From Candidatus Bathyarchaeota archaeon A05DMB-2 (GTDB lineage: Archaea > Thermoproteota > Bathyarchaeia > Bathyarchaeales > Bathycorpusculaceae): DNA of 64,000 nucleotides. The notes beneath the pieces were generated by a model that worked only from the letters and a program-made list of their open reading frames with translations, did no database searches and was not told the DNA's origin. Positions 8,790-17,825 of this stretch are shown here, in pieces. Location of the stretch: positions 124,001 through 188,000 of the forward strand of contig JAAKEZ010000003.1 in NCBI GenBank assembly GCA_018475625.1. The letters are read 5' to 3'. Within the stretch, counting starts at the first letter, position 1. Each line of letters opens with the position of its first letter. A program made the translations under genes and the position numbers.

Positions 8790-9410
8790 TCAACTGACTT
8801 CTAACTTGCACAGAACCTCTTGAAGGGCATCATCGGCTGATTTATAAGTTGTGTCAATTATTGTAGCCTGCACTGTTTTAGCTAATTTATCATATAGACG
8901 CATTTGCTCCTCAGGAAAGTGCAGTTTTTCAGCTCGATTTCTTAATGTTTTGAGGTCGGCAGTCACATAGAATCGCGCATAGGTTTTTCTTGCTGAAGCT
9001 ATTAGCACTTTTGCCTCATGTTTTTCAAAAAAGTTTTGGTCGCGTGTTGTAAAAGATATCCAAACCGCCAAGTCCAGCGTGTATCTGTCGGCGATTATCC
9101 AGTAGCCCATAAGACTGGGGATTAAAAATCGAGTAAAGATTACGGGTAGTGCGCTGAAAAACTCTAAGGACTGCCATAAACCCTTGAGATTCCGGGGAAT
9201 GCTAATGTTGTAGTAAGGGTTTTCTGATCCTCGGAAAAACTCGATTCGTGATAAAACTTTAGCAAGTAAAGATGCGAATGTGTGGGAACCCCGCATCCAT
9301 GAAAGTTTTACTTTATGGTTTTTCCCGATGCTCTTTACTAAACCTTTCACCAAGGTAGTTTTGCCAGCACCATCGGGACCGAAAAAGTACAGGATAACCA
9401 CATGATACAC
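8790..9410 (-). CDS. Thymidylate kinase-like P-loop protein (1 of 3)
   Basis: The 206-residue protein begins with a strand and a Walker A motif FFGPDGAGKTT (about residues 9-19). A DRYTLDLAVW segment (about 107) corresponds to the DR(Y/F) motif of thymidylate kinases, and LRNRAEK is the lid-like region. Two relatives lie at 27634-28317 and 29475-30152. A housekeeping kinase would not be expected three times within a glycan locus, so these probably phosphorylate a sugar or glycan intermediate. GTG at 9410 follows directly after the preceding TAG; a second GTG three codons later is also possible. Confidence 0.75.
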   Translation of the reverse strand: MYHVVILYFFGPDGAGKTTLVKGLVKSIGKNHKVKLSWMRGSHTFASLLAKVLSRIEFFRGSENPYYNISIPRNLKGLWQSLEFFSALPVIFTRFLIPSLMGYWIIADRYTLDLAVWISFTTRDQNFFEKHEAKVLIASARKTYARFYVTADLKTLRNRAEKLHFPEEQMRLYDKLAKTVQATIIDTTYKSADDALQEVLCKLEVS

Positions 9411-10028
9411 CTAGACCGACGAGCCTTCAGACCGCAATGCTCTTACTCGCCCTACGTCATTCAAAAAAGCGACAGTTGCAAAAATGGCTATAAGAAATGC
9501 AAGGGTCCAAACAATCGAGGATAGAGTGATTTTCCAAGGTGTAAAATTCAGAAAAAACGCGTCCAACGACACAAGCGCTATACTCAAACCTATGCTTAAC
9601 CCAGTTCTCTCGACGGCATCCAACTTTTTTGATGCAAAAAGCGCGCGAACCATTGAATGCCCAGGCAAAAGAAGGACAAAAAATGTGCCGAGAACAATTC
9701 TTAAGTTACTCAGTGGATAAGCGTTTTCCGGAAAACTCAGAACAAGTAGCACTGTTACGGCAGTAAAAACCAATGTTATCCAATACCAAAGTGCCTTTCT
9801 TGAAACAATGTACGAAGAGAGTTTCACGGTTGCGACAGATTCTTTCTTAATCGCAATTTTTCCTTCGTTTTCCAGATTAAGCACGTGTCTAAGGAGTTCT
9901 TTGTCAGGGTAATGGAATTCTTCTTGAACGAGCGTAATCAGTTGTCCGATGTTCTCGGGTTTTTTTTCTGCGACAATTTGCAGTATGTAGGCATCGATTC
10001 TTTGGGCAACAGGTTCCTTTTCGGTCAG
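9411..10028 (-). CDS. DUF1616-type membrane protein, N-terminal half, probable CTG start
   Basis: The frame reads about 205 residues if started at CTG 10028. An N-terminal soluble helical region (YILQIVAEKKPENIGQLI... NLENEGKI) is typical of DUF1616 proteins and is followed by four hydrophobic helices. The first standard codon is GTG at 9884, which would remove this conserved region. In frame back to the TAG at 10064 there is no ATG, GTG or TTG, but GAGGG sits seven bases before the CTG. The extracytoplasmic half of classical DUF1616 proteins is missing; a similar half is encoded separately at 43027-43626. Function is unknown, although the family is common near archaeal glycan genes. Confidence 0.75.
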   Translation of the reverse strand: MTEKEPVAQRIDAYILQIVAEKKPENIGQLITLVQEEFHYPDKELLRHVLNLENEGKIAIKKESVATVKLSSYIVSRKALWYWITLVFTAVTVLLVLSFPENAYPLSNLRIVLGTFFVLLLPGHSMVRALFASKKLDAVERTGLSIGLSIALVSLDAFFLNFTPWKITLSSIVWTLAFLIAIFATVAFLNDVGRVRALRSEGSSV

Positions 10029-10171
10029 GGCTAAACCCTCATAGAGTAACTCCAGATTACGCTAATAAGCAGTACTGTTCTAATTTTAAGTACGTAATTG
10101 CTGCACTATTTGATGCTGCGTTTTACCAACAGCTACTGCAATTTCTCGGTAATACATTTGTTCGTGGTGAG

Positions 10172-11203
10172 TTATGTAATGACTGTTTGGCAGTCCAAGC
10201 ACACTTCGGGCGGTTTTCCCAAGATAAACTGGCGCCTAAATTCTTGGTAGCTTTCATTATTCCATATTTTCTTCAGAGGTTCCTGGACGATGTTGCCGAA
10301 GGTGATTCTTTCGGAATCGGGGATTACGCAGCATGGAGTCACAAAGCCATTGTCAGTGACGTAGCAGGCTCTGAAGGGCCAAGTGCATCCGGGGAAAAGT
10401 GAACCAGGATAGTCAATCTTGAGTTCGATACGTGGCGTTGTTGGGATGCTTTTTTTGATGTCTGCAAAGGAACAGGTTAGTTCATCGGCAATTATATGCT
10501 GGTACTCTTTTGAAGGTCTCCATGAAATAAATTCGCGCATAAGGCTTAATTCGAGACAGTCAACACCAAGCTGCGAGGCTAAGAGGACCATCTTGGGAAT
10601 TTCAAGATAATTCAGCCTGTTGCAAGTGAAGTTTATTTGCAGGTAGGTCGGTGCTCGGATTTTTCTCTTAGTTGCGGCAAGTTGCTTGACGTTTCTTATC
10701 ACGTCTTCAAATTTTCCGCCTATCCTAATTTTCTCGTATGTTTCTTTTGTTGCGCCGTCTATAGATATAGTTATTTCGTCGAGGGCTTTCAGCAGGGGTA
10801 TAGTGTCAACTTCATTCAACAATGTGGCGTTCGTGAATGTGTGCGTGATGAAACCTTTCTGTTTGGCGTACGCAAACATGTTAATGAGGTCAGGGTTCAG
10901 TAAGGGTTCACCGGGTCCTTCACACGTGACCCGACGCATAGTATAATGAGGAAGCTGGTTTATCACTTTGCAGAATGTTCCATAAGTCATGTCTTCAACA
11001 TTTTTTGTAAGTAGACTGCGGGTGTTGCAGGTTAAACACTTTAGATTGCATCGTCTTGTGGCACCAAAGTGTATAGATAAAGGTTCATAGGGAACTTGGA
11101 CCCTTCTTCTATCCACAAATTTTGGGCCCATGATTTCTAAAAGTCTTGAAATAGGCAAGCCTGGTGTTCTAAGATATTGAGATAATTGGTTGCGTATGCT
11201 CAT
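10172..11203 (-). CDS. Radical SAM protein with SPASM-like C-terminus
   Basis: This 343-residue enzyme carries the radical SAM cluster motif RRCNLKCLTC at about residues 51-60 (CxxxCxxC). A GEPLLNPDL motif that helps bind SAM lies near 97. The C-terminal segment has CYVTDNGFVTPCC and CLDC, spacing consistent with auxiliary Fe-S ligation of the SPASM/twitch type. Length is normal. Such enzymes occur in glycan loci, where they may modify sugars or peptides, but the substrate cannot be read from sequence. The gene is flanked by 143 bases downstream and 54 bases upstream, in line with its minus-strand neighbours. Confidence 0.85.
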   Translation of the reverse strand: MSIRNQLSQYLRTPGLPISRLLEIMGPKFVDRRRVQVPYEPLSIHFGATRRCNLKCLTCNTRSLLTKNVEDMTYGTFCKVINQLPHYTMRRVTCEGPGEPLLNPDLINMFAYAKQKGFITHTFTNATLLNEVDTIPLLKALDEITISIDGATKETYEKIRIGGKFEDVIRNVKQLAATKRKIRAPTYLQINFTCNRLNYLEIPKMVLLASQLGVDCLELSLMREFISWRPSKEYQHIIADELTCSFADIKKSIPTTPRIELKIDYPGSLFPGCTWPFRACYVTDNGFVTPCCVIPDSERITFGNIVQEPLKKIWNNESYQEFRRQFILGKPPEVCLDCQTVIT

Positions 11204-11257
11204 CGGGTTTCATCAGCGCAGGTTGTTGTTTTGATGAAATACTCAATAATCGAAGTG

Positions 11258-12391
11258 TTAATTATAGATGATCGTTTCTTGGTTCTTTCGACCTATATGT
11301 CTTGCCTGTACATAGATGTAAATCAGGGATTCTAAGAGTTTATTATGGCATTTTACAAACGAGTATATTCTCTCGGATTTGCATCCGCGCTTTAATTTGA
11401 TTTTTTCTGCAGTGAATCGGTAATATATTTTTTTAATGCCTTCCTCCATTGCCCACTTAATTGGCACATAGTAACCGATGTTAAAATACCGGAAGTCCTT
11501 GTCTTTCAGAGCATCATATTTGAAACCACAGTTATAGCAATCCATGACATCATTGTGTCTTATCGACAGCAAGTATCCTATTAGCTCACCATTTTTTCTG
11601 GCGACGAATACGTTTGCCTTTCCTTTTACGTATTCGTTCAAATTTCTGAAGAAAGAGGCATCATAAAGACTTTTGGAGGATTTGTCGTATTTCCAAAGAA
11701 GGCACGCATTTAAATCCGACAATTCGTCTGCAAGTTTACCAAACTCGCTTAGTCTTTCTGTAGTCGCTCCACTCGCCGTGTATTTTTTTATTTCTCGTCT
11801 TATCGTTAGGCGAATTTTTTTGGGAAGACTCTGCAGGTATGCCTCAAAATTTGGCCATGTGAGATCAAGGTAAAGCGTTCTTCGCCAAGGAAATTTCGTA
11901 TAGCCAAAATTTTCAAGACTCGAGTTCAGAATTGCGTCAAATTCGGATACAAACAGAAAAGAGCTAAATACAATTCTTTCTTTCTTGCAGATTTCGTCAA
12001 TTTTTTTAGATATTAGATCCAAAACAAGTTTTTCTTCACAATTCTTTTTGAATGAAATTTTGGTTCGGTAACAAAACGGTGAATAGCAAAGTAATACGCG
12101 ATTTCTGCAAAGTCCCAGTCGATTGCCAATATCTAGGATTTTTTTCATGTATGGAATGATGCGTGGTCCATATACAAAATAATGCTCGAAGATGTCGATA
12201 AAGCAAGGTGCGAAAGCCAATAGTCTGTCTTCATCATAAACCGCCAAATAAAACGGCTGAATATTGAAAGATGCTTCAAGCGTCTTAAACCATCCATAAG
12301 TGAAAAAACCATCATCTGCGATTGCATCTATCGCTTCTTTTCCTATCTCATCCACAAAATTGAAAACTTTTATTCTTTTCCCAATGACCAT
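11258..12391 (-). CDS. GNAT/FemAB-like acyltransferase
   Basis: The 377-residue protein resembles the FemAB/BioF2-like branch of the acetyltransferase superfamily. The C-terminal half has VFVARKNGELIGYLLSIRHND (about 260-280) with the YNCGFKYDALKD segment, the usual acyl-CoA or aminoacyl-binding core. A KKIRLTIRREIKKY helix precedes it. The N-terminal half looks like a degenerate second GNAT domain. A role in N-acylation or aminoacylation of a glycan sugar fits the context. The ATG at 12391 has an AGGGGA sequence close upstream. Confidence 0.75.
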   Translation of the reverse strand: MVIGKRIKVFNFVDEIGKEAIDAIADDGFFTYGWFKTLEASFNIQPFYLAVYDEDRLLAFAPCFIDIFEHYFVYGPRIIPYMKKILDIGNRLGLCRNRVLLCYSPFCYRTKISFKKNCEEKLVLDLISKKIDEICKKERIVFSSFLFVSEFDAILNSSLENFGYTKFPWRRTLYLDLTWPNFEAYLQSLPKKIRLTIRREIKKYTASGATTERLSEFGKLADELSDLNACLLWKYDKSSKSLYDASFFRNLNEYVKGKANVFVARKNGELIGYLLSIRHNDVMDCYNCGFKYDALKDKDFRYFNIGYYVPIKWAMEEGIKKIYYRFTAEKIKLKRGCKSERIYSFVKCHNKLLESLIYIYVQARHIGRKNQETIIYN

Positions 12392-12622
12392 TAATTCCCC
12401 TCTTACTTGATCTAAAAATGTGACTTTGGTGAATTGCCCTGGTTACTTAATCTGTTTTGTCTTTTTCGCTCACTATAGCGATGTTCTAGGAACTTTCTAA
12501 TTCTAAATTCTGTTAATTGTGAAGAATGTTGAATGTTAATTCTAGAAAGAAAGATGAACAAAGGCATACGAAAGATCGAGGTCACAAAAAATAGGAGGAC
12601 TAGGTGTTTACATCCGATAGCG

Positions 12623-13870
12623 CTATTTTACTACTGTTACACCAAGTTGAATAGTGTTGTCGATTGCATAAAGGAAGTCCGCGAAGGCTGCATCTGAGTA
12701 AACTCTGGTTCTCGGTCCCGTGTTTATCCATTCAAACCCGCAACTTGAGAAAGCCAATCGGCCACCTGGGTTTTTGCCCGGAGCTATGACTATTGTCAGT
12801 GTTGCACTTTGACCTGGTGCTAGATATCCTATTTCCCAAGCCACATCCACATCATATGAGGCTCCGTCTTTCTGGCTTCCCTTGCCCTTTCCAGGGTTAG
12901 TATTTTCTTGTTGATCGCCTGTGTGAAGAGTCACTTTTGCTGGGTTACCATTGCTGTCTGTAAATCCTAAGCCGCTGCCTATGTAGGCTGAGTAGCCAGC
13001 GTAGTTTATTTCAAAAGATGTTCTGTCTGCTAGTGTCACTATGTTGGTGCCGGGGTCGAAAGCTACGGGTGTTGAGCCAAGCGCCATTAGATTGCCGCCC
13101 CATTTGTCCCAAAGTCGGAAGTAGTGAGCTTCGCCGTCATACTGGGAACCTAAGAATTCCTCGGTGTTAGCGAAGTAGTAGGTGACATTCCATGAAACTC
13201 TTGGACCGCTGTGAATTCCAGTAACGGTTGTTTTCAGGCCGCCATCCATTATTTCAGGAGCTGTGAATCCGCAGAAGCCGAAGGAAGACGTGAACTGTTT
13301 CGGGAAACCGGGTTTTCTGACTTCAATTATTGACTTTTGAGCACAGTCTGTTGGGTCGCATATTACTGCCACTACTTCGCCTGCGCCTGGAACGTAGCCA
13401 GATCCATTTGCCAGTGCATCCGCGACGATAGCTTCAGCAGTGGCTGATTGAGTGGATCCAGACCACCAACCTATTCCATCCATTTTTATGAAGTACCATA
13501 TCGCATCTTGGATGTCCTCCATCGATCCTTGCTTGTGGTTGAGGATGTAGTTCACCATGTCCCAAGGCATGCCTTGAAACTCCACAGGCGGGTTAAGACT
13601 CGAATACAACATTATTTGATGAGTTGTGTCATTCGAGATTGTGGTAGATCGGTCGATGCACCAACCAGCGTAGACTCCATTCGAAACGTCATAACCTGGG
13701 GGTACGTTGCTGAGCGTTGTGATGAGATAGCTGGATGTTCCGGTAATTACGTGCATAGTTACTGGCGTTGACGGCAGACTAGGCCAGGTGTCAGCAGTTA
13801 CTGTCGCAATTACAATTCCAGAAAGCATTAGAAAGCTGAGCAAAATTGCTGATAAACTTTTGAGATTCAT
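12623..13870 (-). CDS. Secreted protein with thioester-domain-like N-terminus
   Basis: I place the start at ATG 13870 because MNLKSLSAILLSFLMLSG begins an obvious signal peptide; an in-frame ATG 19 codons upstream would bury it. The mature protein is about 390 residues. Its first domain has GWCID near residue 70 and IQDAIWYF near 122. This Cys and Gln arrangement matches surface thioester domains (TED/TQXA) whose Cys-Gln bond binds host or partner amines. The second domain (about 190-415) is beta-rich with no match I recognise. There is no C-terminal membrane anchor, so it is probably released or held by the S-layer. The thioester is inferred from motif spacing only. Confidence 0.65.
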   Translation of the reverse strand: MNLKSLSAILLSFLMLSGIVIATVTADTWPSLPSTPVTMHVITGTSSYLITTLSNVPPGYDVSNGVYAGWCIDRSTTISNDTTHQIMLYSSLNPPVEFQGMPWDMVNYILNHKQGSMEDIQDAIWYFIKMDGIGWWSGSTQSATAEAIVADALANGSGYVPGAGEVVAVICDPTDCAQKSIIEVRKPGFPKQFTSSFGFCGFTAPEIMDGGLKTTVTGIHSGPRVSWNVTYYFANTEEFLGSQYDGEAHYFRLWDKWGGNLMALGSTPVAFDPGTNIVTLADRTSFEINYAGYSAYIGSGLGFTDSNGNPAKVTLHTGDQQENTNPGKGKGSQKDGASYDVDVAWEIGYLAPGQSATLTIVIAPGKNPGGRLAFSSCGFEWINTGPRTRVYSDAAFADFLYAIDNTIQLGVTVVK

Positions 13871-13989
13871 TTTCCTTTCCCATATTTCGTTTGAAAAGCG
13901 TATAATATAAAGTTGTAGGTAGTTCAATTATAGAGGAAAATTCAGTAAAATATATTCACAACACGGAACATGAATTTAATGAACATTTT

Positions 13990-15732
13990 TCAAACGAGTG
14001 AAAACTGATTAACAAAATCTGTCAGTATATAAAGAGCGTATTTAAATCCTATAAATCGTTCTTTGTCCAGTATCAAGTTTTTCAAAGTTTTCAAATTTAC
14101 ATAATCTTTGAGCAAATCAATTTTATCTTCCAGTTCACCTATACAAAAATCGAGCGCCTCTCCTTTCAAAACATTTTCAAGCAAACTGTAACCAAATCCT
14201 ATTTGTCTCTGAAGCGCTATGTCCCTAGGCAAAAGTTTTTTGTCTAAAAGCATTTTTCTCAGAATGTACTTTGTTACATTGTTTTTAATTTTTAACTCGG
14301 TTGGAATGGAGAAGGCAAATTTAGTAAGATCAGTATTCATTAATGGTAAATATGTTTTTATTACCAAATTTTTGGATAGTGAATCAATTCTAGGAAAATC
14401 GAATCTCGAACCGCTAGGGGCAATGTACATTTTGGTTAATGAATCTGCAGGAATTCCCTCTATAATGCTGTCAAAGTCCTCAAAAATAAGGTCAGGAGAC
14501 GTTGGCATTAGTTTGTTTAATAGATTAGGTGGAAGCATCCACCAGCAAGTGTAGGTCCAATACCGCGGGTCGATTTTGACAAAATAATAGTTCAGCAGTT
14601 TTCTAGTGTGCTCGTGTAAGGAGGTTCCAAGCTGATTGAGTTTAGTCTTCAGCAACATGTCGATAATGTATTTTCTTCTGATTTTCCAGTAAATTCCAAA
14701 AAAAAGGGAGTCGCCTCCATCTCCAGTTAACAATGTGCCCTGAGGCTCTGTTGATTGGATGCGTTTCAAGGCGTATACGTATGGTGTACTTGCTACAACG
14801 TCTCCTACAGGTTCATCATACATGCGAGGAAGCAACTGAATTGTATCAATGACATCTTTGTCGCTGATGTAAAAAACATTCAAATCTACATTCAAATATT
14901 CGCAGACTTTTTGAGCTAAGGGGCGTTCTATGGTTTCATCAGGAAATGCCACATTGAATGCTGTAATGTTAAGCCCGAGGCACCTACGTGCTACGGCAGT
15001 GACTGTTGAGGAGTCCAATCCTCCACTCAACAGCGTTAAAATTTTCGGCTCATTTTCAACGCCAACATGGATTGCATCGGCAATTTTTTCGAGAAGCATG
15101 TCAGAAGTCAGATTTACCTGAGAATTATAAGATGTAAGCAATTGTCTCCAAAAATCACACATTCTTGTAATTCGCATTTTGCGAGAATTAATATCAAAGC
15201 AGAAAACTGATCCGGCCGGCACCTTATACACAATTCTTACTATCGTTTCAGGTGAGGGAACAAAGCCGTAAGCCAAAAAATGTGCCAAAGCATGACTGTT
15301 CAATTGTTTTTCGATTCCATCAAAAGCTAAAAGTCTCTTAAATTCAGACGATACAACGCAGTTTTCCTTATTTATAACACGGTAGTATACAAGCTTGGTT
15401 CCAAGTGGATCTGTGAAAATTCGTAGTTGATCATTTTTTAATAATAGGATGTAAAAAAGACCTTCAATCTGTTTTAATACATCTTCCCCGTAGATTTCAT
15501 AATATTTCAGAAAATCTTCAGCACTAAGTTTTCTGTTTTTGAACGTCGGAACACCATTTACAAGGACCAAATCTTGCTCATCATTATTGTATTGCACTTC
15601 TTCTCGAGTGGTAAATTTGGCAACTACAAGGCAGTTCTTTCTTTCTAAAATAATTTGATTCTTGTTATTCTTTACCGGTAAGTCTTGAAACGAATCAGAG
15701 TCACCTATTGCTGCAAAAAAATTCACTGACAC
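13990..15732 (-). CDS. Asparagine synthetase-like protein lacking the Cys nucleophile
   Basis: The 580-residue protein has an N-terminal Ntn-type glutaminase-like domain (about 1-190) and a C-terminal ATP-pyrophosphatase domain with the PP-loop LLSGGLDSSTV near 231-241 and LTGDGGDSLFFG near 336. Class II glutaminases need cysteine as residue 2, but both plausible GTG starts give Ser or Asn next, so glutamine hydrolysis is probably lost. Members of this family in glycan and natural-product loci amidate sugar or amino-acid carboxylates using ammonia. It probably amidates a uronic acid or acts as a beta-lactam-synthetase-like ligase; the substrate is unknown. Confidence 0.85.
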   Translation of the reverse strand: MSVNFFAAIGDSDSFQDLPVKNNKNQIILERKNCLVVAKFTTREEVQYNNDEQDLVLVNGVPTFKNRKLSAEDFLKYYEIYGEDVLKQIEGLFYILLLKNDQLRIFTDPLGTKLVYYRVINKENCVVSSEFKRLLAFDGIEKQLNSHALAHFLAYGFVPSPETIVRIVYKVPAGSVFCFDINSRKMRITRMCDFWRQLLTSYNSQVNLTSDMLLEKIADAIHVGVENEPKILTLLSGGLDSSTVTAVARRCLGLNITAFNVAFPDETIERPLAQKVCEYLNVDLNVFYISDKDVIDTIQLLPRMYDEPVGDVVASTPYVYALKRIQSTEPQGTLLTGDGGDSLFFGIYWKIRRKYIIDMLLKTKLNQLGTSLHEHTRKLLNYYFVKIDPRYWTYTCWWMLPPNLLNKLMPTSPDLIFEDFDSIIEGIPADSLTKMYIAPSGSRFDFPRIDSLSKNLVIKTYLPLMNTDLTKFAFSIPTELKIKNNVTKYILRKMLLDKKLLPRDIALQRQIGFGYSLLENVLKGEALDFCIGELEDKIDLLKDYVNLKTLKNLILDKERFIGFKYALYILTDFVNQFSLV

Positions 15733-15790
15733 AAAATAACACTCTCTTTGTTACTATTCTGCCTGTTCGACTAAGACAAGTTGAAAAGTC

Positions 15791-16876
15791 CTATTCTACA
15801 AGCTTATGTAATTTCAAGGTTTCTTCCAGCATTTCCTTGAGTCTGCCCTCGTCTAAGTCGCTTAGCCAGATGCCACTTTCTGTATTATTTCTGTCTCCAA
15901 TAAATTCCTCAACTTTTGTGTCGTAGACAATTGCCACATGAGGAACACCCATAATCTCCGAAAAAACTATGGAATGATACCTCATGCCTATGAACAAATC
16001 AAATAGTCTGAACAATCCTAAGACATCTTCAGGTTTGTATTCTTTTTCAATGATGATGAAGCTCTCTTTATGCTTCATGCCTTGTCTGATTTCTCTGCCA
16101 ATTGTTCGGTCATCGTCCCAGAAACGTTGACCTATACTTCCTAAGCCAAAAGGGATGAAAATTAATGTGGCTTTAAAGTTATCAACTATCCAATCTAGAA
16201 CAGCAGGTAAAACTTGGTTAAGTTTCTCGTTAATATCTGGCTCCAACGTTCGCAAGTTTACGCCGATAAGCAAGTTATCCTTTTTTGGATTTGGCAAATA
16301 TTTTTCTGACAAGATTACAGAAGCATTTTCAAGGCTTGAAGGCTTCAATTGCAGTGCCAAATCTTCCACAATACGCACGTGCTTTCTTATTCCAGTAAGT
16401 CTTAGAACCTGTTCTGAAAATTTGTCTCTGACACTTATTCTATCCGACAAACCGAAGGCCAGAATTAGCATCATTCGAGATACCAAGTTCGTTGTTAGTG
16501 ACTTAGGATTAATTTTTGTATAAAACCAAGGGTTAGGATAAATTCCAACGCTCTGGAAAACTACTTTCTTGGCAAAAAGCTTGGCGAGTAACGCAATTAT
16601 ACACATTCTCCTTAAAGTCGGCAATCCATATCTTCCGCCACCTGCAAAAATCAGCACACGTGACGTAAGCAAATTCTTAACAAATGCAAAGGAGGCGATC
16701 TTTTCATGATACGATTTAACACCATGTAATTTTGAAGTTCGCTTCGGATCCGTTGATAAGACTATTACTTCCGTTCCCTTAGTTGCCAGCTTGTCGATTA
16801 ATACCTTGCAGATTGCTTCATCGCCTAAATTACCATAACCAAAATAGCCATGCAGCAGAATTTTCAAGGGATGCAT
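15791..16876 (-). CDS. Polysaccharide pyruvyl transferase family protein
   Basis: This 361-residue enzyme belongs to the CsaB/WcaK family that transfers pyruvate ketals from phosphoenolpyruvate to glycans. The N-terminal GYFGYGNLGDEAI (about 10-22) and the C-terminal GMRYHSIVFSEIMGVP (about 305-320, with the conserved RxH) are the family signatures. FIPFGLG and the D-DR segment are also conserved. It would add negative charge to the surface polymer. It shares orientation and short spacing with the Asn-synthetase-like gene. Confidence 0.9.
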   Translation of the reverse strand: MHPLKILLHGYFGYGNLGDEAICKVLIDKLATKGTEVIVLSTDPKRTSKLHGVKSYHEKIASFAFVKNLLTSRVLIFAGGGRYGLPTLRRMCIIALLAKLFAKKVVFQSVGIYPNPWFYTKINPKSLTTNLVSRMMLILAFGLSDRISVRDKFSEQVLRLTGIRKHVRIVEDLALQLKPSSLENASVILSEKYLPNPKKDNLLIGVNLRTLEPDINEKLNQVLPAVLDWIVDNFKATLIFIPFGLGSIGQRFWDDDRTIGREIRQGMKHKESFIIIEKEYKPEDVLGLFRLFDLFIGMRYHSIVFSEIMGVPHVAIVYDTKVEEFIGDRNNTESGIWLSDLDEGRLKEMLEETLKLHKLVE

Positions 16877-16963
16877 TTCTATTCTTAAGCTCCTATCGTC
16901 TTACATAAACGAAAAAAGGCTGATTTAATTCAAAAAAATGAAACTCGGTACCAGAAGGCATTG

Positions 16964-17809
16964 TTAAGAAATCAGGCTTAGCTTCTCTGCGTATCTTCTG
17001 CTATTTTTTGCAGTCTCCAACGGGGTTCTATCTGTTGAGCCCGCCCATTGGATATCTGGTGTGTTGACCTCGTCCTCGATTGTAACCCAATCGTCATAGC
17101 CGATTTTTCTGAGTGCTTTCATAATCTTTGGAAAATCGATCTCACCCGTACCTAATTCCACGAATCTGCCGTCTTTGATGTCTTTGAAGTGCACATGATT
17201 TATCCTTTCGTGAAAAGTATCGATGAAATCAATCAAATCAATACCCGCCACATACATGTGACCTGTTTCAAGGGTCATATTCATCAGGTCCGGGTCCGTT
17301 AGTTCAAGCAGAGTCTTGATTTGCGGCACGTTTTCAACCATTGTCTTCAAGTGAGGATGAAAGGTAGGCTTAATGCCCAAATTGTTGCACGCCTTTCCAA
17401 TTGCGTTCAGTTTGTTAGCTAATATACGGTAATGCTTTTCTTCATTTCCCCCGACCCCTATTGTTCCGCCAATTATCAGTTTTTCTCCCCCGATGGAAGC
17501 AGCAAATTCCGCAAACCGTGTAAACCGCTTAACTTCTTTCCAATAAAACCTGAGAATTAGCGAATCCACGAAGCTTTTTGAAATAAATTGTCCAGGGCAA
17601 TAAATCGACACAACATGCAACCCATACTCGGAAAGCAGATCAAGGAAACCCTGTTTATTGTCGAAGAATGGTACAACATTAACGTCGTGAGTTTCAATTG
17701 CCTTGAATCCCGCCTCTGACATTTCCTTAAAGATGCTCGGCAAACTCCTTACAACGCCGCGCAATCCCCATCTCACTATATGATAACAAAACTTCATCAT
17801 TTCCACCAA
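16964..17809 (-). CDS. Sugar phosphate isomerase/epimerase-like TIM barrel
   Basis: The 281-residue protein matches the xylose isomerase-like TIM-barrel family (AP endonuclease 2 fold). Visible metal-site elements include ETHDVNV (about 40), PTFHPHLKT (about 154), LETGHMYVAGID (about 184), NHVHFKDIK (about 207) and VTIEDEV (about 248), each providing a Glu, His or Asp ligand. Length is typical. It is 16 bases from the upstream DUF362 gene, so the two are probably co-transcribed. It likely isomerises or epimerises a sugar or ketoacid feeding the glycan. Confidence 0.85.
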   Translation of the reverse strand: MVEMMKFCYHIVRWGLRGVVRSLPSIFKEMSEAGFKAIETHDVNVVPFFDNKQGFLDLLSEYGLHVVSIYCPGQFISKSFVDSLILRFYWKEVKRFTRFAEFAASIGGEKLIIGGTIGVGGNEEKHYRILANKLNAIGKACNNLGIKPTFHPHLKTMVENVPQIKTLLELTDPDLMNMTLETGHMYVAGIDLIDFIDTFHERINHVHFKDIKDGRFVELGTGEIDFPKIMKALRKIGYDDWVTIEDEVNTPDIQWAGSTDRTPLETAKNSRRYAEKLSLIS

Positions 17810-17825
17810 CTTGCTTGATAAATCT

